The position numbers were made by a program, and so were the translations under genes. A DNA stretch of 64,000 nt, taken from NCBI RefSeq assembly GCF_029784155.1, contig NW_026598378.1, forward strand, positions 1 through 64,000. Direction: 5' to 3'. Within the stretch, counting starts at the first letter, position 1; the number at the start of each line of letters is the position of its first letter. Positions 35,137 through 48,909 of the stretch are shown here, piece after piece. This DNA comes from Uranotaenia lowii (lineage: Eukaryota; Arthropoda; Insecta; Diptera; Culicidae). A model generated the notes under the pieces. The model was not told where the DNA came from, made no database searches, and saw only the letters and a list, made by a program, of their open reading frames with translations.

Positions 35137-38100
35137 ATGACAAAAATGACAAAAATGACAAAAATGACAAAAATGACAAAAATGACAAAAATGACAAAAA
35201 TGACAAAAATGACAAAAATGACAAAAATGACAAAAATGACAAAAATGACAAAAATGACAAAAATGACAAAAATGACAAAAATGACAAAAATGACAAAAAT
35301 GACAAAAATGACAAAAATGACAAAAATGACAAAAATGACAAAAATGACAAAAATGACAAAAATGACAAAAATGACAAAAATGACAAAAATGACAAAAATG
35401 ACAAAAATGACAAAAATGACAAAAATGACAAAAATGACAAAAATGACAAAAATGACAAAAATGACAAAAATGACAAAAATGACAAAAATGACAAAAATGA
35501 CAAAAATGACAAAAATGACAAAAATGACAAAAATGACAAAAATGACAAAAATGACAAAAATGACAAAAATGACAAAAATGACAAAAATGACAAAAATGAC
35601 AAAAATGACAAAAATGACAAAAATGACAAAAATGACAAAAATGACAAAAAATGACAAAATGACATAAATGACAAAAATGACAAAAATGACAAAAATGACA
35701 AAAATGACAAAAAATGACAAAAATGACAAAAATGACAAAAATGACAAAAATGACAAAAATGACAAAAATGACAAAAATGACAAAAATGACAAAAATGACA
35801 AAAATGACAAAAATGACAAAAATGACAAAAATGACAAAAATGACAAAAATGACAAAAATGACAAAAATGACAAAAATGACAAAAATGACAAAAATGACAA
35901 AAATGACAAAATGACAAAAATGACAAAAATGACAAAAATGACAAAATGACAAAAATGACAAAATGACAAAAATGACAAAAATGACAAAATGACAAAAATG
36001 ACAAAAATGACAAAAATGACAAAAATGACAAAAATGACAAAATGACAAAAATGACAAAAATGACAAAAATGACAAAAATGACAAAAATGACAAAATGACA
36101 AAAATGACAAAAATGACAAAAATGACAAAAATGACAAAAATGACAAAAATGACAAAATGACAAAAATGACAAAAATGACAAAAATGACAAAAATGACAAA
36201 AATGACAAAAATGACAAAAATGACAAAATGACAAAAATGACAAAAATGACAAAAATGACAAAAATGACAAAAATGACAAAAATGACAAAAATGACAAAAA
36301 TGACAAAAATGACAAAAATGACAAAAATGACAAAATGACAAAAATGACAAAATAATGACAAAAATGACAAAATGACAAAAATGACAAAAATGACAAAAAT
36401 GACAAAAAATGACAAAAATGACAAAAATGACAAAAATGACAAAAATGACAAAAATGACAAAAATGACAAAAAATGACAAAAATGACAAAAATGACAAAAA
36501 TGACAAAAATGACAAAAATGACAAAAATGACAAAAATGACAAAAATGACAAAAATGACAAAAATGACAAAAATGACAAAATGACAAAAATGACAAAAATG
36601 ACAAAAATGACAAAAATGACAAAAATGACAAAAATGACAAAAATGACAAAAATGACAAAAATGGACAAAAATGACAAAAATGACAAAAATGACAAAAATG
36701 ACAAAAATGACAAAAATGACAAAAATGACAAAAATGACAAAAATGACAAAAATGACAAAAATGACAAAAATGACAAAATAAAAAATGACAAAAATGACAA
36801 AAATGACAAAAATGACAAAATGAAAAATGACAAAAATGACAAAAATGACAAAAATGACAAAAATGACAAAAATGACAAAAATGACAAAAAATGACAAAAA
36901 TGACAAAAATGACAAAAATGACAAAAATGACAAAAATGACAAAAATGACAAAAATGACAAAAATGACAAAAATGACAAAATGACAAAAATGACAAAAATG
37001 ACAAAAATGACAAAAATGACAAAATGACAAAAATTACAAAAATGACAAAAATGACAAAAATGACAAAAATGACAAAATGACAAAATGACAAAATGACAAA
37101 AATGACAAAAATGACAAAAATGACAAAAATGACAAAAATGACAAAAATGACAAAAAATGACAAAAATGACAAAATGACAAAAATGACAAAATGACAAAAA
37201 TGACAAAAATGACAAAAATGACAAAAATGACAAAAATGACAAAATGACAAAAATGACAAAATGACAAAAATGACAAAAATGACAAAAATGACAAAAATGA
37301 CAAAAATGACAAAAATGACAAAAATGACAAAAATGACAAAAATGACAAAAATGACAAAAATGACAAAAATGACAAAAATGACAAAAATGACAAAAATGAC
37401 AAAAATGACAAAAATGACAAAAATGACAAAAATGACAAAAATGACAAAAATGACAAAAATGACAAAAATGACAAAATGACAAAAATGACAAAAATGACAA
37501 AAATGACAAAAATGACAAAAATGACAAAAATGACAAAATGACAAAAATGACAAAATGACAAAAATGACAAAAATGACAAAATGACAAAAATGACAAAAAT
37601 GACAAAAATGACATAAATGACAAAAATGACAAAAATGACAAAAATGACAAAAATGACAAAAATGACAAAAATGACAAAAATGACAAAAATGACAAAAATG
37701 ACAAAAATGACAAAAATGACAAAAATGACAAAAATGACAAAAATGACAAAAATGACAAAAATGACAAAAATGACAAAAATGACAAAAATGACAAAAATGG
37801 ACAAAAATGACAAAAATGACAAAAATGACAAAAATGACAAAATGACAAAAATGACAAAAATGACAAAAATGACAAAAATGACAAAAATGACAAAAATGAC
37901 AAAAATGACAAAAATGACAAAAATGACAAAATGAAATGACAAAAAATGACAAAAATGACAAAAATGACAAAAATGACAAAAATGACAAAAATGACAAAAA
38001 TGACAAAAATGACAAAATGACAAAAATGACAAAAATGACAAAAATGACAAAAATGACAAAAATGACAAAAATGACAAAAATGACAAAATGACAAAAATGA

Positions 38101-41100
38101 CAAAAATGACAAAAAATGACAAAAATGACAAAAATGACAAAAATGACAAAAATGACAAAAATGACAAAAATGGACAAAAATGACAAAAATGACAAAAATG
38201 ACAAAAATGACAAAAATGACAAAAATGACAAAAAATGACAAAAATGACAAAAATGACAAAAATGACAAAAATGACAAAAATGACAAAAATGACAAAAATG
38301 ACAAAAATGACAAAAATGACAAAAATGACAAAAATGACAAAAATGACAAAAATGACAAAAAATGACAAAAATGACAAAAATGACAAAAATGACAAAAATG
38401 ACAAAAATGACAAAAATGACAAAAATGACAAAAATGACAAAAATGACAAAAATGACAAAAATGACAAAAATGACAAAAATGACAAAAATGACAAAAAATG
38501 ACAAAAATGACAAAAATGACAAAAATGACAAAAATGACAAAAATGACAAAAATGACAAAAATGACAAAAATGACAAAAATGACAAAAATGACAAAAATGA
38601 CAAAAATGACAAAAATGACAAAAATGACAAAAATGACAAAAATGACAAAAATGACAAAAATGACAAAAATGACAAAAATGACAAAAATGACAAAAATGAC
38701 AAAAATGACAAAATGACAAAAATGACAAAAATGACAAAAATGACAAAAATGACAAAAATGACAAAATGACAAAAATGACAAAAATGACAAAAATGACAAA
38801 AATGACAAAAATGACAAAAATGACAAAAATGACAAAAAATGACAAAAATGACAAAAATGACAAAAATGACAAAAATGACAAAAATGACAAAAATGACAAA
38901 AATGACAAAAATGACAAAAATGACAAAAATGACAAAAATGACAAAAATGACAAAATGACAAAAATGACAAAAATGACAAAAATGACAAAAATGACAAAAA
39001 TGACAAAAATGACAAAAATGACAAAAATGACAAAAATGACAAAAATGACAAAAATGACAAAAACAAAATGACAAAAATGACAAAAATGACAAAAATGACA
39101 AAAATGACAAAAATGACAAAAATGACAAAATGACAAAAATGACAAAAATGACAAAAATGACAAAAATGACAAAAATGACAAAAATGACAAAATGACAAAA
39201 ATGACAAAAATGACAAAAATGACAAAAATGACAAAATGACAAAATGACAAAAAATGACAAAAATGACAAAAATGACAAAATGACAAAATGACAAAAATGA
39301 CAAAAATGACAAAAATGACAAAAATGACAAAAATGACAAAAATGACAAAAATGACAAAAATGACAAAAATGACAAAAATGACAAAAATGACAAAAATGAC
39401 AAAAATGACAAAATGACAAAAATGACAAAAATGACAAAAAATGACAAAAATGACAAAAATGACAAAAATGACAAAATGACAAAAATGACAAAAATGACAA
39501 AAATGACAAAAATGACAAAAATGACAAAAAATGACAAAAATGACAAAAATGACAAAAATGACAAAAATGACAAAAATGACAAAAATGACAAAAATGACAA
39601 AAATGACAAAAATGAACAAAAATGACAAAAAATGACAAAAATGACAAAAATGACAAAAATGACAAAAATGACAAAAATGACAAAAATGACAAAAATGACA
39701 AAAATGACAAAAATGACAAAAATGACAAAAATGACAAAAATGACAAAAATGACAAAAATGACAAAAATGACAAAAATGACAAAAATGACAAAAATGACAA
39801 AAATGACAAAAATGACAAAAATGACAAAAATGACAAAAATGACAAAAATGACAAAAATGACAAAAATGACAAAAATGACAAAAATGACAAAAATGACAAA
39901 AATGACAAAAAATGACAAAAATGACAAAAATGACAAAAATGACAAAAATGACAAAATGACAAAAATGACAAAAAATGACAAAAATGACAAAAATGACAAA
40001 AATGACAAAAATGACAAAAATGACAAAAATGACAAAAATGACAAAAATGACAAAAATGACAAAAATGACAAAAATGACAAAAATGACAAAAATGACAAAA
40101 TGACAAAAATGACAAAAATGACAAAAATGACAAAAATGACAAAAATGACAAAAATGACAAAAATGACAAAAATGACAAAAATGACAAAAATGACAAAATG
40201 ACAAAAATGACAAAAATGACAAAAATGACAAAATAAATGACAAAAATGACAAAAATGACAAAAAAAAAACACAAATGACAAAAATGACAAAAATGACAAA
40301 AAATGACAAAAATGCAAAAAATGACAAAAATGACAAAAATGACAAAAATGACAAAAATGACAAAAATGACAAAAATGACAAAAATGACAAAATGACAAAA
40401 ATGACAAAATGACAAAAATGACAAAAATGACAAAAATGACAAAAATGACAAAAATGACAAAAATGACAAAAATGACAAAAATGACAAAAATGACAAAAAT
40501 GACAAAAATGACAAAAATGACAAAAATGACAAAAATGACAAAAATGACAAAAAAAAAACACAATGACAAAAATGACAAAAATGACAAAAAATGACAAAAT
40601 GACAAAAATGACAAAAATGCCAAAAATGACAAAAATGACAAAAATGACAAAAATGACAAAAATGACAAAAATGACAAAAATGACAAAATGACAAAAATGA
40701 CAAAAATGACAAAAATGACAAAAATGACAAAAATGACAAAAATGACAAAAATGACAAAAAATGACAAAAATGACAAAAAGACAAAAATGACAAAAATGAC
40801 AAAAATGACAAAAATGACAAAAATGACAAAAATGACAAAAATGACAAAAAATGACAAAAATGACAAAAATGACAAAAATGACAAAAATGGACAAAAATGA
40901 CAAAAATGACAAAAATGACAAAAATGACAAAAATGACAAAAATGACAAAAATGACAAAAATGACAAAAATGACAAAAATGACAAAAATGACAAAAATGAC
41001 AAAAATGACAAAAATGACAAAAATGACAAAAATGACAAAAATGACAAAAATGACAAAAATGACAAAAATGACAAAAATGACAAAATGACAAAAATGACAA

Positions 41101-44100
41101 AAATGACAAAAATGACAAAAATGACAAAAATGACAAAAATGACAAAAATGACAAAATGACAAAAATGACAAAAATGACAAAAATGACAAAAATGACAAAA
41201 ATGACAAAATGACAAAAATGACAAAAATGACAAACTGACAAAAATGACAAAAATGACAAAAATGACAAAAATGACAAAAATGACAAAAATGACAAAAATG
41301 ACAAAAATGACAAAAATTGACAAAAATGACAAAAATGACAAAAATGACAAAAATGACAACAATGACAAAAATGACAAAAATGACAAAAATGACAAAAATG
41401 ACAAAAATGACAAAAATGACAAAAATGACAAAAATGACAAAATGACAAAAATGACAAAAAATGACAAAAATGACAAAAATGACAAAAATGACAAAAATGA
41501 CAAAAATGACAAAAATGACAAAAATGACAAAAATGACAAAAATGACAAAAATGACAAAAATGACAAAAATGACAAAAATGACAAAAATGACAAAAATGAC
41601 AAAAATGACATAAATGACAAAAATGACAAAATGACATAAATGACATAAATGACAAAAATGACAAAAATGAAAAAAAATGACAAAAATGACAAAAATGAAA
41701 AAATGACAAAAATGACAAAATGACAAAAATGACAAAAATGACAAAAATGAACAAAAATGACAAAAATGACAAAAATGACAAAAATGACAAAAATGACAAA
41801 AATGACAAAAATGACAAAAATGACAAAAATGACAAAAATGACAAAATGACAAAAATGACAAAAATGACAAAAATGACAAAAATGACAAAAATGACAAAAA
41901 TGACAAAAATGACAAAAATGACAAAAATGACAAAAATGACAAAAATGACAAAAATGACAAAAATGACAAAAATTGACAAAAATGACAAAAATGACAAAAA
42001 TGACAAAAATGACAAAAATGACAAAAATGACAAAAATGACAAAAATGACAAAAATGACAAAAATGACAAAATTGACAAAAATGACAAAAATGACAAAAAT
42101 GACAAAAATGACAAAAATGACAAAAATGACAAAAATGACAAAAATGACAAAATGACAAAATGACAAAAATGACAAAAATGACAAAAATGACAAAAATGAC
42201 AAAAATGACAAAATGACAAAAATGACAAAAAGACAAAAATGACAAAAATGACAAAAATGACAAAAATGACAAAATGACAAAAATGACAAAAATGACAAAA
42301 ATGACAAAAATGACAAAAATGACAAAAATGACAAAAATGACAAAAATGACAAAAATGACAAAAATGACAAAAATGACAAAAATGACAAAAAATGACAAAA
42401 ATGACAAAAATGACAAAAATGACAAAAATGACAAAAATGACAAAAATGACAAAAATGACAAAAATGACAAAAATGACAAAAATGACAAAAATGACAAAAA
42501 TGACAAAAATGACATAAATGACAAAAATGACAAAAATGACAAAAATGACAAAAATGACCAAAATGACCAAAATGACAAAAATGACAAAAAATGACAAAAA
42601 TGACAAAAATGACAAAAATGACAAAAATGACAAAAATGACAAAAATGACAAAAATGACAAAATGACAAAAATGACAAAAATGACAAAAATGACAAAAATG
42701 ACAAAAATGACAAAAATGACAAAAATGACAAAAATGACAAAAATGACAAAAATGACAAAAATGACAAAATTGACAAAAATGACAAAAATGACAAAAATGA
42801 CAAAAAATGACAAAAATGACAAAAATGACAAAAATGACAAAAATGCCAAAAATGCCAAAATGACAAAAATGACAAAAATGACAAAAATGACAAAAATGAC
42901 AAAAATGACAAAAATGACAAAAATGACAAAAATGACAAAAATGACAAAAATGACAAAAATGACAAAAATGACAAAAATGACAAAAATGACAAAAATGACA
43001 AAAATGACAAAAATGACAAAAATGACAAAAATGACAAAATTGACAAAAATGACAAAAATGACAAAAATGACAAAAATGACAAAAATGACAAAAATGACAA
43101 AATGACAAAAATGACAAAAATGACAAAAATGACAAAAATGACAAAAATGACAAAAATGACCAAAATGACAAAAATGACAAAAATGACAAAAATGACAAAA
43201 TGACAAAAATGACAAAAATGACAAAATGACAAAAATGACAAAAATGACAAAATGGACAAAAATGACAAAATGACAAAAATGACAAAAATGACAAAAATGA
43301 CAAAAATGACAAAAATGACAAAAATGACAAAAATGACAAAAATGACAAAAATGACAAAAATGACAAAAATGACAAAAATGACAAAAATGACAAAATGACA
43401 AAAATGACAAAAATGGACAAAAATGACAAAAATGACAAAAATGACAAAAAATGACAAAAATGACAAAAATGACAAAAATGACAAAAATGACAAAAAATGA
43501 CAAAAATGACAAAAATGACAAAAATGACAAAAATGACAAAAATGACAAAAATGACAAAAATGACAAAAATGACAAAAATGACAAAAATGACAAAAATGAC
43601 AAAAATGACAAAAATGACAAAAATGACAAAAATGACAAAAATGACAAAAATGACAAAAATGACAAAAATGACAAAAATGACAAAAATGACAAAAATGACA
43701 AAAATGACAAAAATGACAAAAATGACAAAAATGACAAAAATGACAAAAATGACAAAAATGACAAAAATGACAAAAATGACAAAAATGACAAAAATGACAA
43801 AAATGACAAAAATGACAAAAATGACAAAAATGACAAAAATGACAAAAATGACAAAAATGACAAAAATGACAAAAATGACAAAAATGACAAAAATGACAAA
43901 AATGACAAAAATGACAAAAATGACAAAAATGACAAAAATGACAAAAATGACAAAAATGACAAAAATGACAAAAATGACAAAAATGACAAAAATGACAAAA
44001 ATGACAAAAATGACAAAAATGACAAAAATGACAAAAATGACAAAAATGACAAAAATGACAAAAATGACAAAAATGACAAAAATGACAAAAATGACAAAAA

Positions 44101-44797
44101 TGACAAAAATGACAAAAATGACAAAAATGACAAAAATGACAAAAATGACAAAAATGACAAAAATGACAAAAATGACAAAAATGACAAAAATGACAAAAAT
44201 GACAAAAATGACAAAAATGACAAAAATGACAAAAATGACAAAAATGACAAAAATGACAAAAATGACAAAAAAAAAACACAAATGACAAAAATGACAAAAA
44301 TGACAAAAAATGACAAAAATGACAAAAATGACAAAAATGACAAAAATGACAAAAATGACAAAAATGACAAAAATGACAAAAATGACAAAAATGACAAAAA
44401 TGACAAAAATGACAAAAATGACAAAAATGACAAAAATGACAAAAATGACAAAAATGACAAAAATGACAAAAATGACAAAAATGACAAAAATGACAAAAAT
44501 GACAAAAATGACAAAAATGACAAAAATGACAAAAATGACAAAAATGACAAAAATGACAAAAATGACAAAAATGACAAAAATGACAAAAATGACAAAAATG
44601 ACAAAAAAAAAAACACAAATGACAAAAATGACAAAAATGACAAAAAATGACAAAAATGACAAAAATGACAAAAATGCCAAAAATGACAAAAATGACAAAA
44701 ATGACAAAAATGACAAAAATGACAAAAATGACAAAAATGACAAAAATGACAAAAATGACAAAAATGCCAAAAATGACAAAAATGACAAAAATGAAAA
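35137..44797. repeat. 9-bp satellite (ATGACAAAA)n, right block
   Basis: About 9.66 kb, roughly 1,080 units. Unlike the left block it is interspersed with 8-bp (ATGACAAA) and 10-bp (ATGACAAAAA) units and point variants (ATGGACAAAA, ATGCCAAAA, ATTGACAAAA, ATGACATAA). The long stretch 43500-44270 is again nearly pure. A rare variant with nine or ten A's and ACACAAATGAC occurs near 40262, 40552, 44272 and 44607. Very long translated frames cross the whole block on the minus strand and carry no biological meaning by themselves. Confidence 0.95.
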
Positions 44798-45240
44798 CAA
44801 CGCGGAATTAGTTTCAGGGATTCTTTTTTATGATTGTTTTTTTTTCCTAAATATGTCTCAAATGACATTGGCGGAAAAAATCTACCTTTTTAAATTTTCA
44901 TTGTTATTCTCCCGAAAGTAAAAATGCTTTTCGAGAAAACGCGCCTCTAAGTTTTCGATTTGCGCATTTTCCCATGCATTAGTTTTGGAAAGTTGAAGTT
45001 TTCGTTTGATCAAAAAAGTATGAATACAAAACTCTAAAATCTGAAGGTTATACTAGATAATGTTTACAAAGTTTATCGATTGACAATTTAAAAAAAGATA
45101 AAGTTTACACTTACACCCTTTTGGCTGTAATGACGCTTCAATACATAGTTGAGAAATTTTTCATTTATCCTTTAGTTTGAATTCCTAGTTGGATCTAAAA
45201 ATATTAAGTAGTTCTGCAGTTCTCGTTTTTTTGAATAGTT
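44798..45240. other. AT-rich non-coding stretch
   Basis: Featureless apart from GTTTACACTTACACCCTTTTGGCT near 45105, whose motif resembles the MITE end at 58745-58765. Confidence 0.35.
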
Positions 45241-45584
45241 AGAAATTTTAAACTTAGTAAGGGCAAAATGAGGTAGCAAATTCGCCTTTGGCGGGAGTTT
45301 TACATGCACAGCACATGCACATGTGAAGGAGGCTCAATTCAGTCTCAACAACATGGTCCAGGAACAATTCTTAACTAACTGAAGCAATGTATAGAGGTCG
45401 TGGGAGAAAATTTCGAGCCAATCTAGATATTTTATGTTTGATTTTGCTGCCAAAGTTCAAGGCAAGGTTACGGTTTCATAAATATTAGAATTCAGTGTCC
45501 TAATTAAGGCCCGATTTTCTTCAACTTTCAATATATTTTTACTTGACTCTAATTTTTTTTGTTATTGTAGTTATTTATAATTTT

Positions 45585-45740
45585 TATGTCATTCGTGACT
45601 TTATCAACGTTGCAGTTAATGGACAGTCAATGATAAACTTATCTGGTACAACTGTGTTTGATGTTTATTCTTGGGGCGAACTTGTGAAAATCGGCTCAGG
45701 AGGCGACTGACTGGCCAAATTGTCAATATCACAAGCCCTT
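45585..45740 (-). mobile_element. tRNA-derived SINE, diverged copy
   Basis: Same family and orientation as 49855-50018: ATGTCATTCGTGACTT, ACAGTCAATGA, TCTGGTACAACTGTGT and CGGCTCAGGAGGCGAC correspond base for base. The promoter boxes have decayed. Confidence 0.65.
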
Positions 45741-45787
45741 ATCGACTTTTCATGTTCTTTTGTAATTTTTCTTCACAAGCTTGAAAA

Positions 45788-45954
45788 TGGTGGCTCCAGA
45801 GACAAAAGTTTTCTGTTCAATCATTAATCGAGTTCACAAAACGTTTTGAAGGTTATCAAATACTAAATCTTCAATCACTTGGCTACATTTCATTTCAAAA
45901 TTGGTTGATTAACGAACATTGAATTTGAAAAAATGTCTCTGGAGCCACCTCTAT
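45788..45954. repeat. Inverted repeat with ~40-bp imperfect arms
   Basis: GGTGGCTCCAGAGACA at the left is mirrored by TGTCTCTGGAGCCACC at the right; similarity continues inward over TTTTCTGTTCAATCATTAATC. It has MITE-like size, but flanking duplication was not determined. Confidence 0.55.
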
Positions 45955-46544
45955 GAAAAAACACCTCATTTTCCCCCGAGCACTTTTGTCATTCATTAAT
46001 ATAGAAATGAATGCTTGTCTGTCAAATTGGGTTACCATTTTTGGAATGTAATGACTCAATAAGACATCTCATTACTAATGAGATTATTTTTTGTATTGAT
46101 GATCTTTTTTATTTTTTTTTGGTATAGAATGGCTCCTTCAACCTTTAAACGTTCCAGTTACCGGAGAATAAAGACATAAAAACAGAAGCGCTGCATTCGT
46201 TTAAAATGGATATTTGGCTTCCACATAAAGTTGGTTGAAAATAAATTTCAAAGAATTATTCTTTATTTGGAACGAGTAGCAAAGCACACCGGGTCAGCTT
46301 GTAACTTATAAAAGGCTCGGAAATCACTTTTAATTTATAAAACACTAAGAATTGTTATTTCATGATTTTTTCCTAGAAAGACTGTTGACGAGGGATATTG
46401 CTTCCTTATTCATATCTGGAATACTTCCTGAAATGTTTTAATATGTCTAACGAAATATTCACGACCATTTAAATCACCGCTGGATGTAATTTTTCGGGGT
46501 TTCTTTTGTTGATTTTGTTCGGTGATGTTTTTAACAAAATTCGC

Positions 46545-46590
46545 TAGTTTAACGTTTCGGTCTACTTTATTCGACCATCTTCAGAAACTA
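46545..46590 (-). ncRNA. Hammerhead ribozyme-like motif, copy A
   Basis: On the minus strand the order is TAGTTT, CTGAAGA, TGGTC, a 10-nt loop, GACC, GAAAC, GTT, AAACTA. CTGANGA and GAAA are the invariant hammerhead core. TGGTC/GACC gives helix II, TAGTTT pairs perfectly with AAACTA as helix I, and AC/GT gives the very short helix III described for Penelope-like elements. Cleavage would fall after GTT. In the family, such motifs often act as dimers because helix III is unstable. Confidence 0.75.
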
Positions 46591-46707
46591 TATTTATTAC
46601 AAATAAATGTTGAAAGAGAAAAAAAAAAATTTTTAAATTGCAATTTTAAAAGTCTAATTAAAATAATTTTAAAACACAAATTGGGAAACACTCACAAAAA
46701 GCAATTT

Positions 46708-47633
46708 CTGTACCAACACGTGAAAAGGATCTATCTCCAAAAGTAAACAAAAACCATTTTTAGTACCTCATGAAAGGCCAACAGTTGCTCTACTTAACGG
46801 TAAAACCCTTTTGAGAAAATAATATTCCGTTACATTGAAAACTCAATTTGAGTAAAGGATCTATAAACATTCTAAAACCAGAACTGCCATTACATGGATA
46901 TACATCCTTTACTCCGGAACAATTTTTCGCTACTACTCCGCAAACAAACTCAAAATAATCAATTTGTCTCTTTATTCAACATAAAAACATAGTTGCAAAT
47001 GAATGCGAGCTTATAACTAAAGCTAAAAATAAGAAAATAGCAAAGGGTGTATAAACAGATTAGACAAAATATTACGTGAGCTAGGTTCTATCTACGAAAG
47101 TGCGTTGTTTTTTCATGAAAATTGATATTCCTTTATTCTAAAATGGGATGCTTCTTAAAAATCGTTTGTCTATCATAAAAACCAAAAATTTGAAGTGATT
47201 TTTAATTAAGGATTTAAAATAGGTTGTATTTTTTTAAACGCATTTTTCTTGATACGCCATGTATGGAGATAGATGCTTTTTATATGTTGGTAAAGATTTG
47301 ACACTTTATTCAGCATAAAAACATAGTTACAAATGAACGCGAGCTTAAAACTAAAGCTAGAAATGAGAAAATAGCAAAGGGTGTATAAACACGGGAGACA
47401 AAATAATACGTGAGCTAGGTTCTATCTACGATAGCGCGTTGTTTTTTAATAAAAAATGATATTCCTCTATTCTAACATATAGGGGATGCTTCTAAACATC
47501 GTTTGACATTCATAAAATGCAAACATTTCAAGTGATTTTTAATTAGCGATTTAAAATAGGTTGTATTTTCTTCAAACGCGTTTTTCTCGATTCGCCATAT
47601 ATGGAGATACATCCTTTTCACGTGTTGGTACAG
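46708..47633. mobile_element. Non-autonomous inverted-repeat element inside Penelope copy A
   Basis: CTGTACCAACACGTGAAAAG begins at 46708 and its reverse complement ends at 47633; similarity extends about 30 bp. Copy B shows the empty site, GCAATTTTTCCGCC, so the insert is defined exactly. The duplication is either 4 bp (ATTT) or 2 bp (TT), depending on where the terminal repeat starts. The right two thirds consist of two direct repeats with a period of 334 bp (about 46965-47298 and 47299-47633), each ending in a version of the terminal repeat. No coding frame. Confidence 0.8.
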
Positions 47634-47676
47634 ATTTTTCCGCCTGCTAGGGCCGTCTCTCTGCTCTAACTGGGCG

Positions 47677-48291
47677 TCAATCTGTTGCTGCTGCTGCTGC
47701 TAGTTGTCGTCGGGGCGTCTTGTTTTTTAAACTTTCCACGCGCTCTCGTTCATTCTCCTCTCGCAGTTTAGTCCAGAGCCCGTTGTATGCACTGGATACT
47801 CCTTTGGTGTCGATCTGGAGATTAACTGCCTGGTTTCCCCGTAGCTTGATGTGTAGTTTCTCTGCTATCAATCGGTGGGATTTGTGGCAAATTCTCTCCA
47901 GAATGCGCGTTTTGTCGAAATTAAATTTGTGATCAGCGTCGTCTTGAAGTCCATGTTGCGCCAGGCCAGTTTGCGTATTCTTCAAACGAATGTTATTCTC
48001 ATGTTGCTTCGTTCTTTTCTCCAGGGTTTGAGAAGTTTGACCAATATATTCTTTCCCACATGAGCATTGAATCGAATATACAACATTCGTTTGTTGCATT
48101 TTGGGGATGGGATCTTTAAGTTTTGTGAATATGGTCGATTTGACTTTATCACATGGCTTAAATGCGGCGATCACATCATGCTTGCGTAGTATTTTTGCCA
48201 CTCTCTCGCTCAGCCCAGGAACATATGGGATGGATGCCATCTTCGGGGGTGCTGATTCGACGACGCTGCTGGATTCGAGCGTGTTGTACAT
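47677..48291 (-). pseudogene. Penelope-like GIY-YIG endonuclease, copy A
   Basis: The C-terminal part of the Penelope polyprotein. A linker (APPKMASIPYVPGLSERVAK) leads to the endonuclease: VVYSIQCSCGKEYIGQT is the GIY-YIG core with Cys residues of the zinc-binding CCHH-type motif, followed by LEKRTKQHENNIR and a basic C-terminus. The frame is separated from the upstream reverse transcriptase by one base at an A-run near 48303-48311. The endonuclease nicks target DNA for reverse transcription. It is otherwise intact to its stop. Confidence 0.88.
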
Positions 48292-48888
48292 AGAGTGGGT
48301 CCTTTTTTTTTAATATTTGATTTACCATTTCTTGTGGATAGTTGTTATTATGCAGGATATTTTTCACTGAGTCGATGCTAGTTTTTCTAGTTTCGACATC
48401 CGACAATTTTAGGGCTCGGTCGATTAACGCATAAGCGGTGTTTTGTTTATGTGTGAATGGACTTTCGGAATAGAAATCCAAATATCGCCCGTCGGGTTGT
48501 TTCGTGAACCATTTTTTCTTGATTTTGTTGTTTGTTCTCGTTAGTGTCATATCAAGAAAGCGGATGGTTTGTTGTTCTTCTTTCTCAAGTGTGAAATTGA
48601 GAGTTCCGTGAGCTTTATTGAATTCATCAAAAATCACATCAACCTCAGCTTCTTTGGCAACAACAAAACAATCATCCACATATCGCTTATAGACAGTCAA
48701 ATGGATATTTTGCTGTTTTAAATTATCGATGCATTTTTGTTCGAGTCTCTCCATGCAGATCGAAGCAATACACCCAGATATGGAAGAACCCATAGGTACC
48801 CCGTGTATTTGTTTGTAAAAGTTGTTGTTGTATTTGAAGAAAGAAGAATTCAAAACAACACTAAGCGCATGCTGGATAGAGGCTAGAG
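48176..48888 (-). pseudogene. Penelope-like reverse transcriptase, C-terminal part, copy A
   Basis: The minus-strand frame shows FYKQIHGVPMGSSISGCIAS, then YKRYVDDCFVV with the catalytic YVDD, RFLDMTLTR and the thumb region. The palm is related to telomerase rather than to LTR elements. The N-terminal half is missing: upstream of 48888 the sequence switches to the inverted copy B. The frame runs on past the A-run to a stop at 48176 in the wrong frame relative to the endonuclease. It is inactive as it stands. Confidence 0.88.
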
Positions 48889-48909
48889 AAAATACTACGC
48901 AAGCATGAT

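Larger units (their letters stand above)
45248..45985. repeat. Possible inverted-repeat element with nested inserts
   Basis: GGGCAAAATGAGGT at 45263 region and, reversed, GGGGGAAAATGAGGTGTTTT at the right end (about 45975) form candidate terminal repeats. Target duplications are not clear. Between them lie a SINE (45585-45740) and a 170-bp inverted repeat (45788-45954). Confidence 0.35.

Noticed and set aside
35067..44868. Open frames of up to about 3,250 codons on the minus strand, and shorter ones on both strands, over the satellite
   Set aside because: They are the three-phase translation of a 9-bp repeat (Phe-Cys-His, Phe-Val-Ile, Leu-Ser-Phe; Met-Thr-Lys and Asp-Lys-Asn on the other strand). 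No unique domain is present.
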